A stretch of DNA of 64,000 nt from contig NZ_QMKK01000030.1 in assembly GCF_003287875.1 (NCBI RefSeq), positions 173,891 to 237,890 of the forward strand. Direction: 5' to 3'. This document shows, in pieces, positions 1 to 8,613 of the stretch. Below the pieces are notes generated by a model. It did not search any database and had not been told where the DNA came from. It worked only from the letters and a program-made list of their open reading frames with translations. The translations under genes were made by a program, and so were the position numbers. Position 1 is the stretch's first letter; the number at the start of each line of letters is the position of its first letter. This stretch comes from Martinezella tropici. Lineage in GTDB: Bacteria > Pseudomonadota > Alphaproteobacteria > Rhizobiales > Rhizobiaceae.

Positions 1-419
1 ATGGCATCGTCGCGGTGCGTAAAGGCATTGATGCGAAGCGTAATCCCCGGCGCACGCTCTCGCAGCACATCGACAAGCTGGGGCAGCAGAACAAAAGCCG
101 GGTGATCCGATAGTGCGAGGGTGAAGGATTGCGATGAGCTGACGGGATCGAAGGTCTGCGTATAGTCGAGCGCCCGTCCGATCTCCGCCAAGGCGCGCGA
201 GAGTGGCTCCGCCAGTTCGGTTGCACGCTGGGTTGGCTGCAGTCCCGCCGGGCTTCGGACGAAGAGGTCGTCCTGAAACAGCGCCCGCAGGCGCGCGAGA
301 GCCGCGCTCATGGCCGGCTGAGTTCGACCGATCCGCTTGCCAGCGCGCGTCACGCTGCGCTCGGCCATCAACGCGTCGAAGGCTACGAGCAAATTCAGGT
401 CTGTGCCATTCAAATCCAT
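1..419 (-). CDS. LysR-family transcriptional regulator, partial (3' end outside window)
   Basis: The minus-strand frame begins at ATG 419 and stays open to the window edge. It reads MDLNGTDLNLLVAFDALMAE, then a typical LysR helix-turn-helix (SVTRAGKRIGRTQPAMSAAL) and the FVRSPAGLQPT segment that closes the winged helix, followed by the start of the effector-binding domain. About 139 residues are visible of the usual 300. It is divergent from the ester cyclase/dehydrogenase pair at 510-1879, with 90 bases between the starts, so control of that pair is a reasonable inference. The effector is unknown. Confidence 0.85.
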   Translation of the reverse strand, partial: MDLNGTDLNLLVAFDALMAERSVTRAGKRIGRTQPAMSAALARLRALFQDDLFVRSPAGLQPTQRATELAEPLSRALAEIGRALDYTQTFDPVSSSQSFTLALSDHPAFVLLPQLVDVLRERAPGITLRINAFTHRDDA

Positions 420-509
420 AGAACGGATACTACCACATACAGATTATCGATTTCAATGATGGAGCCAGACCGGCTAGATGAATTCACGTCAACGAGACGG
501 AGTTTATCC

Positions 510-956
510 ATGACCCAACAAGCAGCCACCCAAGGCACGCTGTCGGAGCAGGATCGCAAGGCGATCGAAACGCTCTACAGCGCTTTTTCCAACAACCCCG
601 ACGCACTCGACAACGCTGTTGCCGAGGATTGGCAGGACATCCCGCTGGCTCCCGGCCAGGACCCGGGCCGTGAGGCGATGAAGCCAATGATCCGCGCCTT
701 CAATGCTGCCTTCCCCGATGCCCGTATCACCATTCACGAGCTCATCGGCGTTGCCGGCAAGGCCGCGGTTCGTGCCGAGATCACTGGCACGCACAAGGGC
801 GAGTGGTTTGGCGTCAAGCCAACCGGCAAGGCGTTCGTGCTGCCGATCCACGAATTCCATCATGTCGAGAACGGCCGTATCACCAAGACCTGGCACATGG
901 AAGACTGGTTCGGCTGGCTGCATCAAATGGGCGCAATAGGCGCCGGACAGGAGTAA
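510..956 (+). CDS. SnoaL-like ester cyclase family protein
   Basis: This 148-residue protein has the single alpha+beta barrel layout of SnoaL-like polyketide cyclases (NTF2-like fold): an N-terminal helix with ETLYSAFSNNPDALD, a central FPDARITIHELIGVAGKAAVR strand region split by a turn, and a C-terminal HHVENGRITKTWHMEDWFG signature. The frame is open from 456, but ATG 510 is chosen because GACGGAG lies about ten bases upstream and family members begin close to there. It is five bases from the following dehydrogenase and so probably co-transcribed. The substrate cannot be told; in such operons these proteins often act on small carbonyl compounds. Confidence 0.8.
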   Translation: MTQQAATQGTLSEQDRKAIETLYSAFSNNPDALDNAVAEDWQDIPLAPGQDPGREAMKPMIRAFNAAFPDARITIHELIGVAGKAAVRAEITGTHKGEWFGVKPTGKAFVLPIHEFHHVENGRITKTWHMEDWFGWLHQMGAIGAGQE

Positions 957-961
957 GGTCG

Positions 962-1879
962 ATGAAAGCGTTTCGGATCAACAGCTACGGTGCCGACCCC
1001 GCTTTCGAGCCAGTCGACACCCCCAAGCCTAAGGCCGGCGAAGCGCTGGTCAAGGTGGCGGCGGCGAGCATCAACCCGCTCGATAACAAGCTCCAGCAGG
1101 GCTATATGGACGCGTTCTTCCCGCTGAGCTTCTCCTACACGATCGGCACCGACCTCGCCGGCACGGTGGAGAGCTTCGGTGAAGGCAATGGCGGTTTCAC
1201 AATCGGTGAGCGGGTCGTGGCCCGCACGGCGCCGACTGCCGGTGGCGCGATCGCCGAATATGCGATCGTGCCAGTCGATCAGCTCGTCCGCATTCCCGCG
1301 GGCGTGTCGTTCGAGGACGCGGCCGGCGTTCCCACCGCGGCGGGCACCGCCTGGCAGGCGCTGTTCGAAGTCGCCAAACTCAAGTCTGGCCAGACCGTGC
1401 TGATCCATGCCGGCGCCGGCGGCGTTGGCAGCTTCGCCATCCAGTTCGCCCGGGCCGCTGGGGCGCGGGTTATCACCACCGCCTCGGGTGACGGCGTCGC
1501 CATCGCCGAGCGGCTGGGCGCCGACCAGGTGATCGACTACACGACCGAGGATTTCACCCGCCATGTTTCCGACGTCGACGTGGTGATCGACACGATCGGC
1601 GGCGACACCCAGGCGCGTTCGTTCGACGTGCTGCGCCCGGGCGGGTTCCTCGCCACCACTGTTTCGCCGCCCGACGAGGCGCTGGCCAAGGCGCACGGCG
1701 TGTCGGCAGCCTTCGTCTTCCATTCCTCGGATGCTGGCCGCCTTGCCACCGTGATCGATAAGGTCGCCGGCGGTGTGCAGGTTCTGACCGACCGGATGAT
1801 CGATCTGAACGATGCATCGGCGGGTTTCGCCCGGCAGGCATCGGGCCGCGCCCGCGGCAAGATCATTGTCCGCGCCTGA
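962..1879 (+). CDS. NADP-dependent quinone oxidoreductase-like dehydrogenase (MDR family)
   Basis: The 305-residue protein is a zinc-independent medium-chain dehydrogenase of the quinone oxidoreductase type. It has an N-terminal GroES-like domain (residues about 1-120) without the cysteine-rich structural zinc loop, then a Rossmann domain with the nucleotide motif HAGAGGVGSFAIQFA near residue 150 and VIDTIGGDTQARSFDVL further on. ATG 962 is preceded by GGAG at the end of the ester cyclase gene, so the upstream reading frame from 803 is not used. It likely reduces an enone or quinone with NADPH in the cytoplasm. The operon partner is the ester cyclase and the likely regulator is the divergent LysR. 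Confidence 0.85.
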   Translation: MKAFRINSYGADPAFEPVDTPKPKAGEALVKVAAASINPLDNKLQQGYMDAFFPLSFSYTIGTDLAGTVESFGEGNGGFTIGERVVARTAPTAGGAIAEYAIVPVDQLVRIPAGVSFEDAAGVPTAAGTAWQALFEVAKLKSGQTVLIHAGAGGVGSFAIQFARAAGARVITTASGDGVAIAERLGADQVIDYTTEDFTRHVSDVDVVIDTIGGDTQARSFDVLRPGGFLATTVSPPDEALAKAHGVSAAFVFHSSDAGRLATVIDKVAGGVQVLTDRMIDLNDASAGFARQASGRARGKIIVRA

Positions 1880-1888
1880 ACTAAAGGT

Positions 1889-1919
1889 CGCCCGGCTCTT
1901 CCTAAAACAGAGCCGGGCG
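1889..1919 (+). terminator. stem-loop terminator after the dehydrogenase
   Basis: CGCCCGGCTC (1889-1898) pairs perfectly with GAGCCGGGCG (1910-1919) around an 11-base loop, starting 10 bases after the stop codon. There is no clear T tract, so efficiency is uncertain. Confidence 0.6.
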
Positions 1920-2349
1920 GCGACGCCGTTTCGTGAGCGGCATCTGCGATGACATCAAGACACCCTTCCCCTTTGAAGATCATGGCGATCTTAAGCATCA
2001 TTGCCGCCGGCGCGGCGTTTTGCATCCATAGCCGCATCCAGGCGGCCGCCCCTCATCAAGATGAGCCGGAGCAAGAGAGATGGATTTTAAGACGATCAAA
2101 AATCCAGTCGTTCGAACAGCGCTGGATGAGCAGCAGCAGCTTCCGGCACCGGATGGCGAGAACGAGCGCGTTCACCGTGCACCCGCCATGTCGGACTGGC
2201 GCGGGCGCCATGCACTGCAGCAACTCGTTCCTGCTCCCGAAGGCGTTCCAGCGGCCCGTCCGGCCGCCGAATAAAGCCGCGAACTGCGGCGAACTGATCC
2301 GGCACTTCACCTGAAGGGGGCGAAGAGAATGACGGCCACGGCCGGAAGC
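1920..2349. other. intergenic stretch, no supported gene
   Basis: Short open frames exist on both strands but none has a ribosome binding site, recognisable domain or convincing composition. On the minus strand the frame of the AraC remnant at 2350-2613 runs on through here without further similarity to AraC proteins. The stretch looks like decaying sequence. Confidence 0.4.
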
Positions 2350-2613
2350 GGTGCGAAGCGCCGAAATCCGTTTCTCGCCTTGCCTGCGCCCATATTCGCT
2401 GGGCGAACAATTCATCGCCCGCTTGAAGGCCGTGCCAAAGGACTTTTCGGACTCATAACCGAGCGCCAACCCGATCTCGGCAAGCGACTGACGCGTCGAG
2501 GTCAGCCTGTCTGCCGCCTGGATTATGCGCCAGCGAGTCAGATAGTCCATCGGCGACAGGCCAACCCTTTCCTTGAAGGTCACCACAAAGGCGGTGCGCG
2601 ACATCCCTGCCTC
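2350..2613 (-). pseudogene. AraC-family regulator remnant (C-terminal HTH only)
   Basis: From about 2613 downwards the minus strand encodes EAGMSRTAFVVTFKERVGL, PMDYLTRWRIIQAADRL, and LAEIGLALGYESEKSFGTAF followed by SPSEYGRR, which is the double helix-turn-helix end of an AraC-type activator. In intact members about 200 residues of cupin-like sensor domain precede this. Here an in-frame TGA occurs some ten codons upstream and the preceding sequence has no similarity, so the 5' part is lost. Beyond the HTH the frame continues without family similarity. Confidence 0.7.
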
Positions 2614-2752
2614 ACTTCCGGTCGCGTCAATCTTTCAGCCCGATCTCTTGACGGGGGCGACGGCTCTGAAAGAAGAGTCAATGCCACGGGTGATGGCACC
2701 CGATCGATTCGGACCATCGTTTGCGTCAAAACAACCAAATTGAGAGCCGAGC

Positions 2753-4144
2753 ATGAGTTCCGCCGACATCCAGTTACTTCTTACCGCAATCGGAGGCGTC
2801 ATCTTTCTTGTCGTCCTTATTGTTTCGAAACTGCGTTTTCATCCGCTGCTAGCACTTATGATAACGTCGATTGCGGTGGGCCTGATAACCGGGATGCCAG
2901 GCGAAAAGGTAGTCAAATCGATAGAAACCGGCGCGGGTAACACTTTGGGAGCAGTAGGTATAGTCGTTGCCCTCGGCGCGATGCTCGGGAAAATTCTCGC
3001 TGATTCAGGGATCACGAACAGCATTGCCGAAATAATTATAAACCGGACCTCGACCAAATATCTTCCTTGGGCGATGGCGGGTGCCGCGTTCGTTATCGGC
3101 ATACCCATGTTCTTCGAAGTCGGCCTCGTGATCTTGCTTCCTTTGATTTTCAGCGTTGCCCGGAAACTTGACGGCTCGAAGAGCATCGTGGGGTCGCCTT
3201 ACGTCTATATAGGCGTGCCAGTCATTGCCGCGCTCGCGGCCATGCATGGTATGGTGCCGCCACACCCCGGTCCACTCACCGCCATAGCTGCGCTGCATAC
3301 CAATGTCGGTGCGACAATGCTTTATGGCTTTATCGCGGCGATTCCCGCTATCGTGCTTGGCGGCCCGGTCTATGGCGCGTTCATCACGTCGAAGCTGAAA
3401 GTTCACCCCGACGAAGCGTTAATAGACCAATTTGCGGCCACAACGGAAGGCCAGACAACCTCCCATGATGATCCTCCGAGCATCGGGATCAGCCTGTCGA
3501 CCGCGTTGCTTCCCGCCATTCTGATGCTTCTGCACGCCATCGCAGAGCTCATTTTCCCCAAGGGATCCACGCTCGAGGTGATCACGGGATTCGTTGGCGA
3601 TCCAGCAATCGCCATGCTGATCGGCGTCCTGTTCGCCACCGGCGTTTTGATTTTTGCCCGCGGCGGCGACACCGAAAAACTTCGAAACGCGATGTCCGCA
3701 AGCGTAAAACCCATCGCGAACGTGCTGCTAATCATCGCTGGTGGTGGAGCATTTCAGCACGTGCTGACCGACGCTAAGGTTGGCGATGCGATCATGCACC
3801 TTAGTCAGCAATTTTCGCTGTCACCCTTGGTTCTCGGTTGGATAATTTCAATGCTGTTGTCAGTCTCGACCGGCTCGGCAACCGTTGGGATTGTCGGCGC
3901 GTCCGGTCTTTTGGCACCGCTTGCAGGAGCCGGAAACCTGAACGTTCCATTACTTGCGTTATCGATCGGATGCGGATCGCTGTTCTTCAATTATGCCAAT
4001 CATGCAGGGTTCTGGCTCGTCAAGGAGTCCTTTGGCATGTCCATGAGCGAAGCAACGTGGACCATCTCAGTCATCCAATCGATCGTTTCAGTCGTGGGAC
4101 TTTTGATGGTTCTTCTGATGAACTTCGCTCCTGCCCTCTCTTGA
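2753..4144 (+). CDS. GntP-family permease (gluconate:H+ symporter type)
   Basis: This 463-residue membrane protein has the GntP architecture of about a dozen or more hydrophobic segments. Diagnostic parts are KLRFHPLLALMITSIAVGL near the N-terminus, GAGNTLGAVGIVVALGAMLG, GIPMFFEVGLVILLPLIF, MVPPHPGPLTAIAAL and STGSATVGIVGASG. Members import gluconate or related sugar acids with protons across the inner membrane. It is an orphan: no gluconate kinase or dehydratase is adjacent, and the gene before it is a dead AraC regulator. The sequence reads less GC-rich than its neighbours, which may point to separate acquisition. The substrate is not certain. Confidence 0.9.
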   Translation: MSSADIQLLLTAIGGVIFLVVLIVSKLRFHPLLALMITSIAVGLITGMPGEKVVKSIETGAGNTLGAVGIVVALGAMLGKILADSGITNSIAEIIINRTSTKYLPWAMAGAAFVIGIPMFFEVGLVILLPLIFSVARKLDGSKSIVGSPYVYIGVPVIAALAAMHGMVPPHPGPLTAIAALHTNVGATMLYGFIAAIPAIVLGGPVYGAFITSKLKVHPDEALIDQFAATTEGQTTSHDDPPSIGISLSTALLPAILMLLHAIAELIFPKGSTLEVITGFVGDPAIAMLIGVLFATGVLIFARGGDTEKLRNAMSASVKPIANVLLIIAGGGAFQHVLTDAKVGDAIMHLSQQFSLSPLVLGWIISMLLSVSTGSATVGIVGASGLLAPLAGAGNLNVPLLALSIGCGSLFFNYANHAGFWLVKESFGMSMSEATWTISVIQSIVSVVGLLMVLLMNFAPALS

Positions 4145-4185
4145 GGAAAGAAGGCGGGCGATGTCGTCGGCGATATTAACCCGCT

Positions 4186-4659
4186 TCAGGAAATCTTGCG
4201 CAGCAGCTCGGCCAGCATGGCGCGTTCGGCTGGCGACAGCGTCGAGAGCGTCTCTTCCGAAATATCGTGCGCAACGGGAAGATTGCGGGCGACGGCCGCC
4301 TCGCCTTCCTCCGTCAGCGTCAGGACAAGGCGTCTGGCGTCGGTCGTATCCGGCGCTGTGCGGATCAGGTTGCGCTTCGCCAACCGATCGACAACGCCCT
4401 TGATGGTCGCCACATCCATCGCTGTCTCACGCCCGAGATTGACCTGCGAGCAGGGCTGCAAATCGCGCAGCTTCACCAGCGCCGCCCACTGCGTGGTGGT
4501 CAGCTTCTCATTCATCCGGCTGGTAAAGATCGCCACGTGCCGCTGGTTCGCCTGCCGCAGAAGATAGCCGATCTGCTCGGCGAGCTTATAGGTCGCTTCA
4601 GCAGCTTTGCTCGCCTGGCGCTCCGGCTGACCCGGCAGCTTCTGATCTCCGTTCTGCAT
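4186..4659 (-). CDS. MarR-family transcriptional regulator
   Basis: The 157-residue protein has the MarR winged helix: EQIGYLLRQANQRHVAIF, a recognition segment VNLGRETAMDVATIKGVVDRL and a wing TDARRLVLTLTEEGEAAV. ATG 4659 fits the family length; the frame is open to 4710 but that extension overlaps the next gene's end. It is clearly paralogous to the regulator at 9788-10279 over its whole length. It lies at the 3' end of the operon 8021-4186, four bases behind the hydrolase gene, so it probably represses its own operon in response to an aromatic or heterocyclic acid. Confidence 0.85.
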   Translation of the reverse strand: MQNGDQKLPGQPERQASKAAEATYKLAEQIGYLLRQANQRHVAIFTSRMNEKLTTTQWAALVKLRDLQPCSQVNLGRETAMDVATIKGVVDRLAKRNLIRTAPDTTDARRLVLTLTEEGEAAVARNLPVAHDISEETLSTLSPAERAMLAELLRKIS

Positions 4660-4663
4660 CAAA

Positions 4664-5290
4664 CTATCCTTTGGTGAGAGCGCCGCGCGCCGCGGCGCTA
4701 TCCATGGCACTCAAGATCGCCTCGGTCGACAACAACAATATCTGCTCGGGCATGCGCGGAGCGAGCTGCTCGATCACGGCACGATGCGCGGCATTGTCGC
4801 TGCTTCCCACAGCATCGGTGACGATCACGACGCGATAATTGAGATCTATGGCATGCAGAACGCTGGAATAGACGCAGACATCGGTTTCTGCGCCAGAGAA
4901 GATCAGCGTGCGAACACCCTTGCTCTGCAGCCGCGCATGAATCGTCTCGTTCGAGAAGATCGAATAGCCGGGCTTGTCGAAGACTTGTGTTGCCGGAGCA
5001 ATCGCCTTCAGCGGTTCCATCAGCTCATGCAGGGCCGGATCGTGATGATCGCCCGTCAGAACAGACCAGCGCTCGTAATAAGGCTTCCAGCATCCCGGCG
5101 CCTCGTCCGCCGAAGCCGGCACGATGAAGCGGGCATAAAGCGTCTCGGACGACATGCGCCGGCAGAGTGCGACGACATTCCCAAGAATGTCCTGCATCGC
5201 AGGCGCGTGCCACACGGTTGTTTCGGCGAAGAGCCGCTGCATGTCGATGACCACATGACAGAAGCCATCCAGGATCGTCTCGATCTCCAT
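4664..5290 (-). CDS. isochorismatase-family cysteine hydrolase
   Basis: The 208-residue protein has the catalytic triad of this family: D16 in VVIDMQRLF, K106 in VFDKPGYSIF and C139 in SGAETDVCVYSSV, which sits at the nucleophile elbow. Such enzymes are soluble amidases that cleave amides such as maleamate, nicotinamide or carbamoylsarcosine. Start 5290 is chosen because the ABC ATPase gene ends at 5292, just one base upstream; the longer frame would run into it. Being co-transcribed with a PotABC-type importer and a MarR regulator, it probably hydrolyses the imported amide-like compound. It is distinct from the nicF-like gene at 12995-13627. Confidence 0.85.
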   Translation of the reverse strand: MEIETILDGFCHVVIDMQRLFAETTVWHAPAMQDILGNVVALCRRMSSETLYARFIVPASADEAPGCWKPYYERWSVLTGDHHDPALHELMEPLKAIAPATQVFDKPGYSIFSNETIHARLQSKGVRTLIFSGAETDVCVYSSVLHAIDLNYRVVIVTDAVGSSDNAAHRAVIEQLAPRMPEQILLLSTEAILSAMDSAAARGALTKG

Positions 5291-5291
5291 C

Positions 5292-6335
5292 CTATTCGAC
5301 CAGCGCGACGGTGTGTTCGGGTGCCCAGGACAGCGTGACGTTCTCGCCCTCGCGCAGAAGGTTGCCGTCACGATTCTGCGAGAACAGCTTCAGTTCTCGG
5401 CCCTGATTGGTCACCAAATGATAGGAGAGGACCGGACCGGCATAGATCACCGTCTTGATCTGCGCCGAGATCTGGTTCTTGCCATCGCCCGACGGCGACA
5501 TCTTTTCGGGACGCACCGCGAGCGTCACTTTCTTTCCGGCGGAGGGCAGTGTGCCGGCGACCTCGACCATGCCGCCGTCTTCGAGGCGGACGCCGCCATT
5601 TTCGACGATGCCGGGGAGGAAGTTCGAGTCACCAAGGAACTCAGCCGCAAACCGTGTGCGCGGCCGCTCGTAGACGGTCGCGGGTTCGCCGATCTGAACG
5701 ATCTTGCCTTTGTCCAGGATCGCCACCTTGTCCGAGAGCGTCAGCGCCTCTTCCTGATCATGCGTAACGAAGATCGTCGTCAGCCCGCTTTCGCGCTGGA
5801 TGCGCAAGAGCTCGACCTGCATTTCCTGGCGCAGCCTGCGGTCGAGCGCCGAGAGCGGCTCGTCCAGCAGAAGCACGCTCGGCTTGATGACGATGGCGCG
5901 AGCAAGCGCGACGCGCTGCTGCTGCCCGCCGGACAGTTGCTTCGGATAGCGGTCGCCGAAGCCCGGCAGACGCACCATTTCAAGCGCACGCTCGACTTCC
6001 TTGCGGGCGACCTCGCCACGGATGCCGCGGCGCTCCAGACCGAAGGAGACGTTCTGCGCGATCGTCATATGCGGGAAGAGCGCGTAGGACTGGAACATCA
6101 TGCCGATATTGCGGTGCCAGACCGGAACGTTGGTGACATCCCGATCGCCAATCACCACACTGCCCTGATCGGCGGTGATGAAGCCGGCGATAATGCGCAG
6201 CAGCGTCGTCTTGCCGGAGCCCGAGGGGCCGAGCAGACTGGTGAAGGAGCCTTCGGCGAATTCCGTCGAAATATCGGACAGGACAGGCGTCGCACCATAG
6301 CTCTTGGCAACCGACTTTACATTAACGTGGGTCAC
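5292..6335 (-). CDS. ABC transporter ATP-binding protein (PotA-type)
   Basis: The 347-residue ATPase has Walker A GPSGSGKT at residues 36-43, a Q-loop in MMFQSYALFPHM, the signature LSGGQQQR at 134-141, Walker B LLLDEP at 155-160, an H-loop in FVTHDQEEALTLSD, and a C-terminal TOBE-like regulatory domain from about residue 240. This is the layout of spermidine/putrescine and related importers. It acts at the inner membrane with the permeases at 6322-7101 and 7110-8021; its start overlaps the end of the first permease gene by 14 bases. Confidence 0.92.
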   Translation of the reverse strand: MTHVNVKSVAKSYGATPVLSDISTEFAEGSFTSLLGPSGSGKTTLLRIIAGFITADQGSVVIGDRDVTNVPVWHRNIGMMFQSYALFPHMTIAQNVSFGLERRGIRGEVARKEVERALEMVRLPGFGDRYPKQLSGGQQQRVALARAIVIKPSVLLLDEPLSALDRRLRQEMQVELLRIQRESGLTTIFVTHDQEEALTLSDKVAILDKGKIVQIGEPATVYERPRTRFAAEFLGDSNFLPGIVENGGVRLEDGGMVEVAGTLPSAGKKVTLAVRPEKMSPSGDGKNQISAQIKTVIYAGPVLSYHLVTNQGRELKLFSQNRDGNLLREGENVTLSWAPEHTVALVE

Positions 6336-7101
6336 GATTTTCTCCGGGTTTTGCGAAGCGTGCGAAGATGAGGATTGCGGCCATGGAGCCGAGCAGCAGG
6401 ATGGTTGAGATCGCGTTGATCTCCGGGGTGAAGCCCTTGCGGATCGCCGAATAGATCTGCACTGGCAGCGTCGTGTAACCCGGCGTCGCCAGGAAGTACG
6501 AAATCACGAACTGATCGAGCGAGACGGCAAAGGCGAAGAGCGCAGCGCCCAGAATGCTCGGGAAGAGCAGCGGCAGCGTCACCGAGTAGAAGGCGTGGAT
6601 CGGCGTCGATCCAAGGCTCATCGCCGCCTCTTCCAAATCTGCGCGGATGGTCTTGAAGCCGGTCCCGACCACGATCACCACATAGGGGATGGCGAGCGCC
6701 ACATGGCCGATAATCAGCGCATGCATGCCGCGGCCAATGCCACTCCAGTAGAAGAAGATGAGCATTGCCGTCCCGGTGATCAGCCACGGAATGGCGATCG
6801 GCGGCAGGAGCAGCAGCTGCAGCAGGCTGCGTCCGCGGAAGGTGCGGCGCGATAGGGCCACCGAGGCCACGGTTCCGAGCGTGGTTGCGACCACCGCGGT
6901 GATCACGGCTATAATGATGCTGTTCATGCCCGAGGTCAGCAGGCCGGTATTGCCCATCAGGGCCACGTACCAGCGGGTCGAGAAGCTGAAGGGCAGCTGG
7001 TAGAGCGGCGATTCATTGAAGCCCATCGCCATCATCACGATGATCGGCGTGTAGAGAAACGCCAGGATCGCAAAGAGATAGAAACGTCCGAGTGTTTTCA
7101 T
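6322..7101 (-). CDS. ABC transporter permease (PotC-type)
   Basis: The 259-residue inner-membrane protein starts MKTLGRFYLFAILAFLYTPI and has six predicted transmembrane segments. The cytoplasmic coupling motif lies in EEAAMSLGSTPIHAFYSVTLPLL, typical of binding-protein-dependent permeases. ATG 7101 is chosen over the long frame to 7383, whose extra part has no membrane character and overlaps the other permease. It pairs with the PotB-type permease eight bases upstream. Confidence 0.9.
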   Translation of the reverse strand: MKTLGRFYLFAILAFLYTPIIVMMAMGFNESPLYQLPFSFSTRWYVALMGNTGLLTSGMNSIIIAVITAVVATTLGTVASVALSRRTFRGRSLLQLLLLPPIAIPWLITGTAMLIFFYWSGIGRGMHALIIGHVALAIPYVVIVVGTGFKTIRADLEEAAMSLGSTPIHAFYSVTLPLLFPSILGAALFAFAVSLDQFVISYFLATPGYTTLPVQIYSAIRKGFTPEINAISTILLLGSMAAILIFARFAKPGENRDPR

Positions 7102-7109
7102 TCCAGCAC

Positions 7110-8021
7110 CTATGCGACCGATCCACGCTTCAACACGCCGGAGAACGTGGCGAAGATCGCCAGAACTACGGCCAGAAGCGTGAAGGAAAGTGAGGCTCCG
7201 AGCGGCCAGTTGAATGCCTGCGTGAACTGGTCCTCGATGACCGTTCCCATCGTCACCCCGACACGGCCGCCGAGAATGCGGGGCTCCATGAACGAGCCGA
7301 TGACGGGAACGAAAGTGAGGACGGCACCGGAGATCAAGCCGGGCGCAGCCATCGGAAGAAGGATCTTGTAGAGCACGACCCACCAGCGGGCGCCGAGACT
7401 GAAGGCTGCCTCGATGATCGCGTCATCGATGGTCGAGAGCGCAATGTAACAGGTCAGGATCATATAGGGCAGATAGCCGTGCACCAGACCGACCACGATC
7501 GCCGGGCGCGTGTAGAGGAAGCCGATCGAGCCGGCCTCCGGCGCGATCATGTGCAAGATGTAGTCGAGGAACCCCCCTTCGCGCAGCACCATGGTCCAGG
7601 AAAAGACGCGCACCAGACCGTTCGTCCAGAACGGCAGAAGGATGAGGATCAACAGCACCTCCTTCGTCCTGCCGATCGTTGCGCGGGCAAGTGCGAGAGC
7701 AGCAAAGAAGCCGAGCACGGCGCAAAAGAACGTCGTCCAGAATCCGATCAGTAGCGAGCTGATCCCGACGCCGACCAGATAGGGCTGATCGATGAAGGCA
7801 CGATACTGCTTCAGCGTAAAGATGATCGGCTTGTTGCCGAGCGGCGTCGCCGTCATGAAGGAGAAGGTGAACATCGCCAGCAGCGGAATGAATACCGCCA
7901 GCGTCAGCCAGCCATAGGTCGGCAAAAGCAGCGCACCTGTCGTCACCCACGACGGAAGCCGTCGAGATTGCGTTGTGTTCAGCGCAGCCGCTGAGGGTTC
8001 TTGAGCGTTAAGTGTGGCCAT
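7110..8021 (-). CDS. ABC transporter permease (PotB-type)
   Basis: The 303-residue protein has a hydrophilic N-terminus (residues 1-25), then six membrane segments beginning ALLLPTYGWLTLAVFIPLLA, and the coupling loop IEAAFSLGARWWVVLYKILLP near residue 210. It is the first gene of the minus-strand operon ABC permease-permease-ATPase-hydrolase-MarR. The divergent gene at 8614 encodes the matching periplasmic binding protein. Confidence 0.9.
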   Translation of the reverse strand: MATLNAQEPSAAALNTTQSRRLPSWVTTGALLLPTYGWLTLAVFIPLLAMFTFSFMTATPLGNKPIIFTLKQYRAFIDQPYLVGVGISSLLIGFWTTFFCAVLGFFAALALARATIGRTKEVLLILILLPFWTNGLVRVFSWTMVLREGGFLDYILHMIAPEAGSIGFLYTRPAIVVGLVHGYLPYMILTCYIALSTIDDAIIEAAFSLGARWWVVLYKILLPMAAPGLISGAVLTFVPVIGSFMEPRILGGRVGVTMGTVIEDQFTQAFNWPLGASLSFTLLAVVLAIFATFSGVLKRGSVA

Positions 8022-8223
8022 CCAGCCGTCCCTCCGCGATCCACAGCGGCCTTTACGTCGCTGCAGCGGTCAAATCCAAATTGAAGGTCATTTGCCGGCC
8101 GCGTGATGCCGCAGCACAGGCCTTTCGCGCCAATACAGGCACGCATTACCCGCTAAGCGGCTGCTCGCATGATTGTCCCAGCTTGCTTCATATGTTCACC
8201 CTCGAGTTATTCTTTCTTGTTTT

Positions 8224-8457
8224 GTGTACAAATGATTTCAGCAGTCCCGCTTGTTGTCAAGCGCACTTTTTCGCGTGGCGCTTACACACTGTTTTTCCTG
8301 CCAAATAGCCAAAGCTGGCACGGTGAAAGCGGCAAGCATCGCGCCGCTGAATACGCTGAATATGCGCAGATGTCGGTATACCGACGCAAAAAGCGGGGAA
8401 GGCGCCGGAAAGCGGCGCTTGACAAGAAACAAAACTAGGAACACGTTATTTGTACAC
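8224..8457. promoter_or_regulatory. divergent control region with paired inverted GTGTACAAAT boxes
   Basis: GTGTACAAAT at 8224-8233 recurs as its exact reverse complement ATTTGTACAC at 8448-8457. One copy lies about 200 bases before the permease operon, the other about 155 bases before the binding-protein gene, so each probably marks one of the two divergent promoters. MarR proteins bind such near-palindromic AT-rich sites; the regulator at 4186-4659 is the obvious candidate. The whole non-coding stretch is 8022-8613. Confidence 0.5.
8372..8385. promoter_or_regulatory. 14-bp perfect palindrome GTCGGTATACCGAC
   Basis: The palindrome sits midway between the two GTGTACAAAT boxes. Its centre GTATAC matches the centre of the operator-like repeats in front of nicC and nicA (16440-16451 and 16564-16575), so it might be a second regulator's site. 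Confidence 0.4.
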
Positions 8458-8613
8458 GAACATTTTTCGCAGAGGCCCCCAGGACCGCTGCGGCGGAAAT
8501 ATCGTGAATATATTTCGTTGCGGATGTTCGAAGGATGCGGGGAGGCATCGCCGCAGTCGCTTGCGCAGCCGCAGATAAAAAATCCAAAAAACTATCGACA
8601 AGGGGTAACAGAA

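Noticed and set aside
1949..2314. 121-codon plus-strand frame before GntP
   Set aside because: It has a hydrophobic start but no ribosome binding site, and it runs through the tail of the decayed AraC frame on the other strand.
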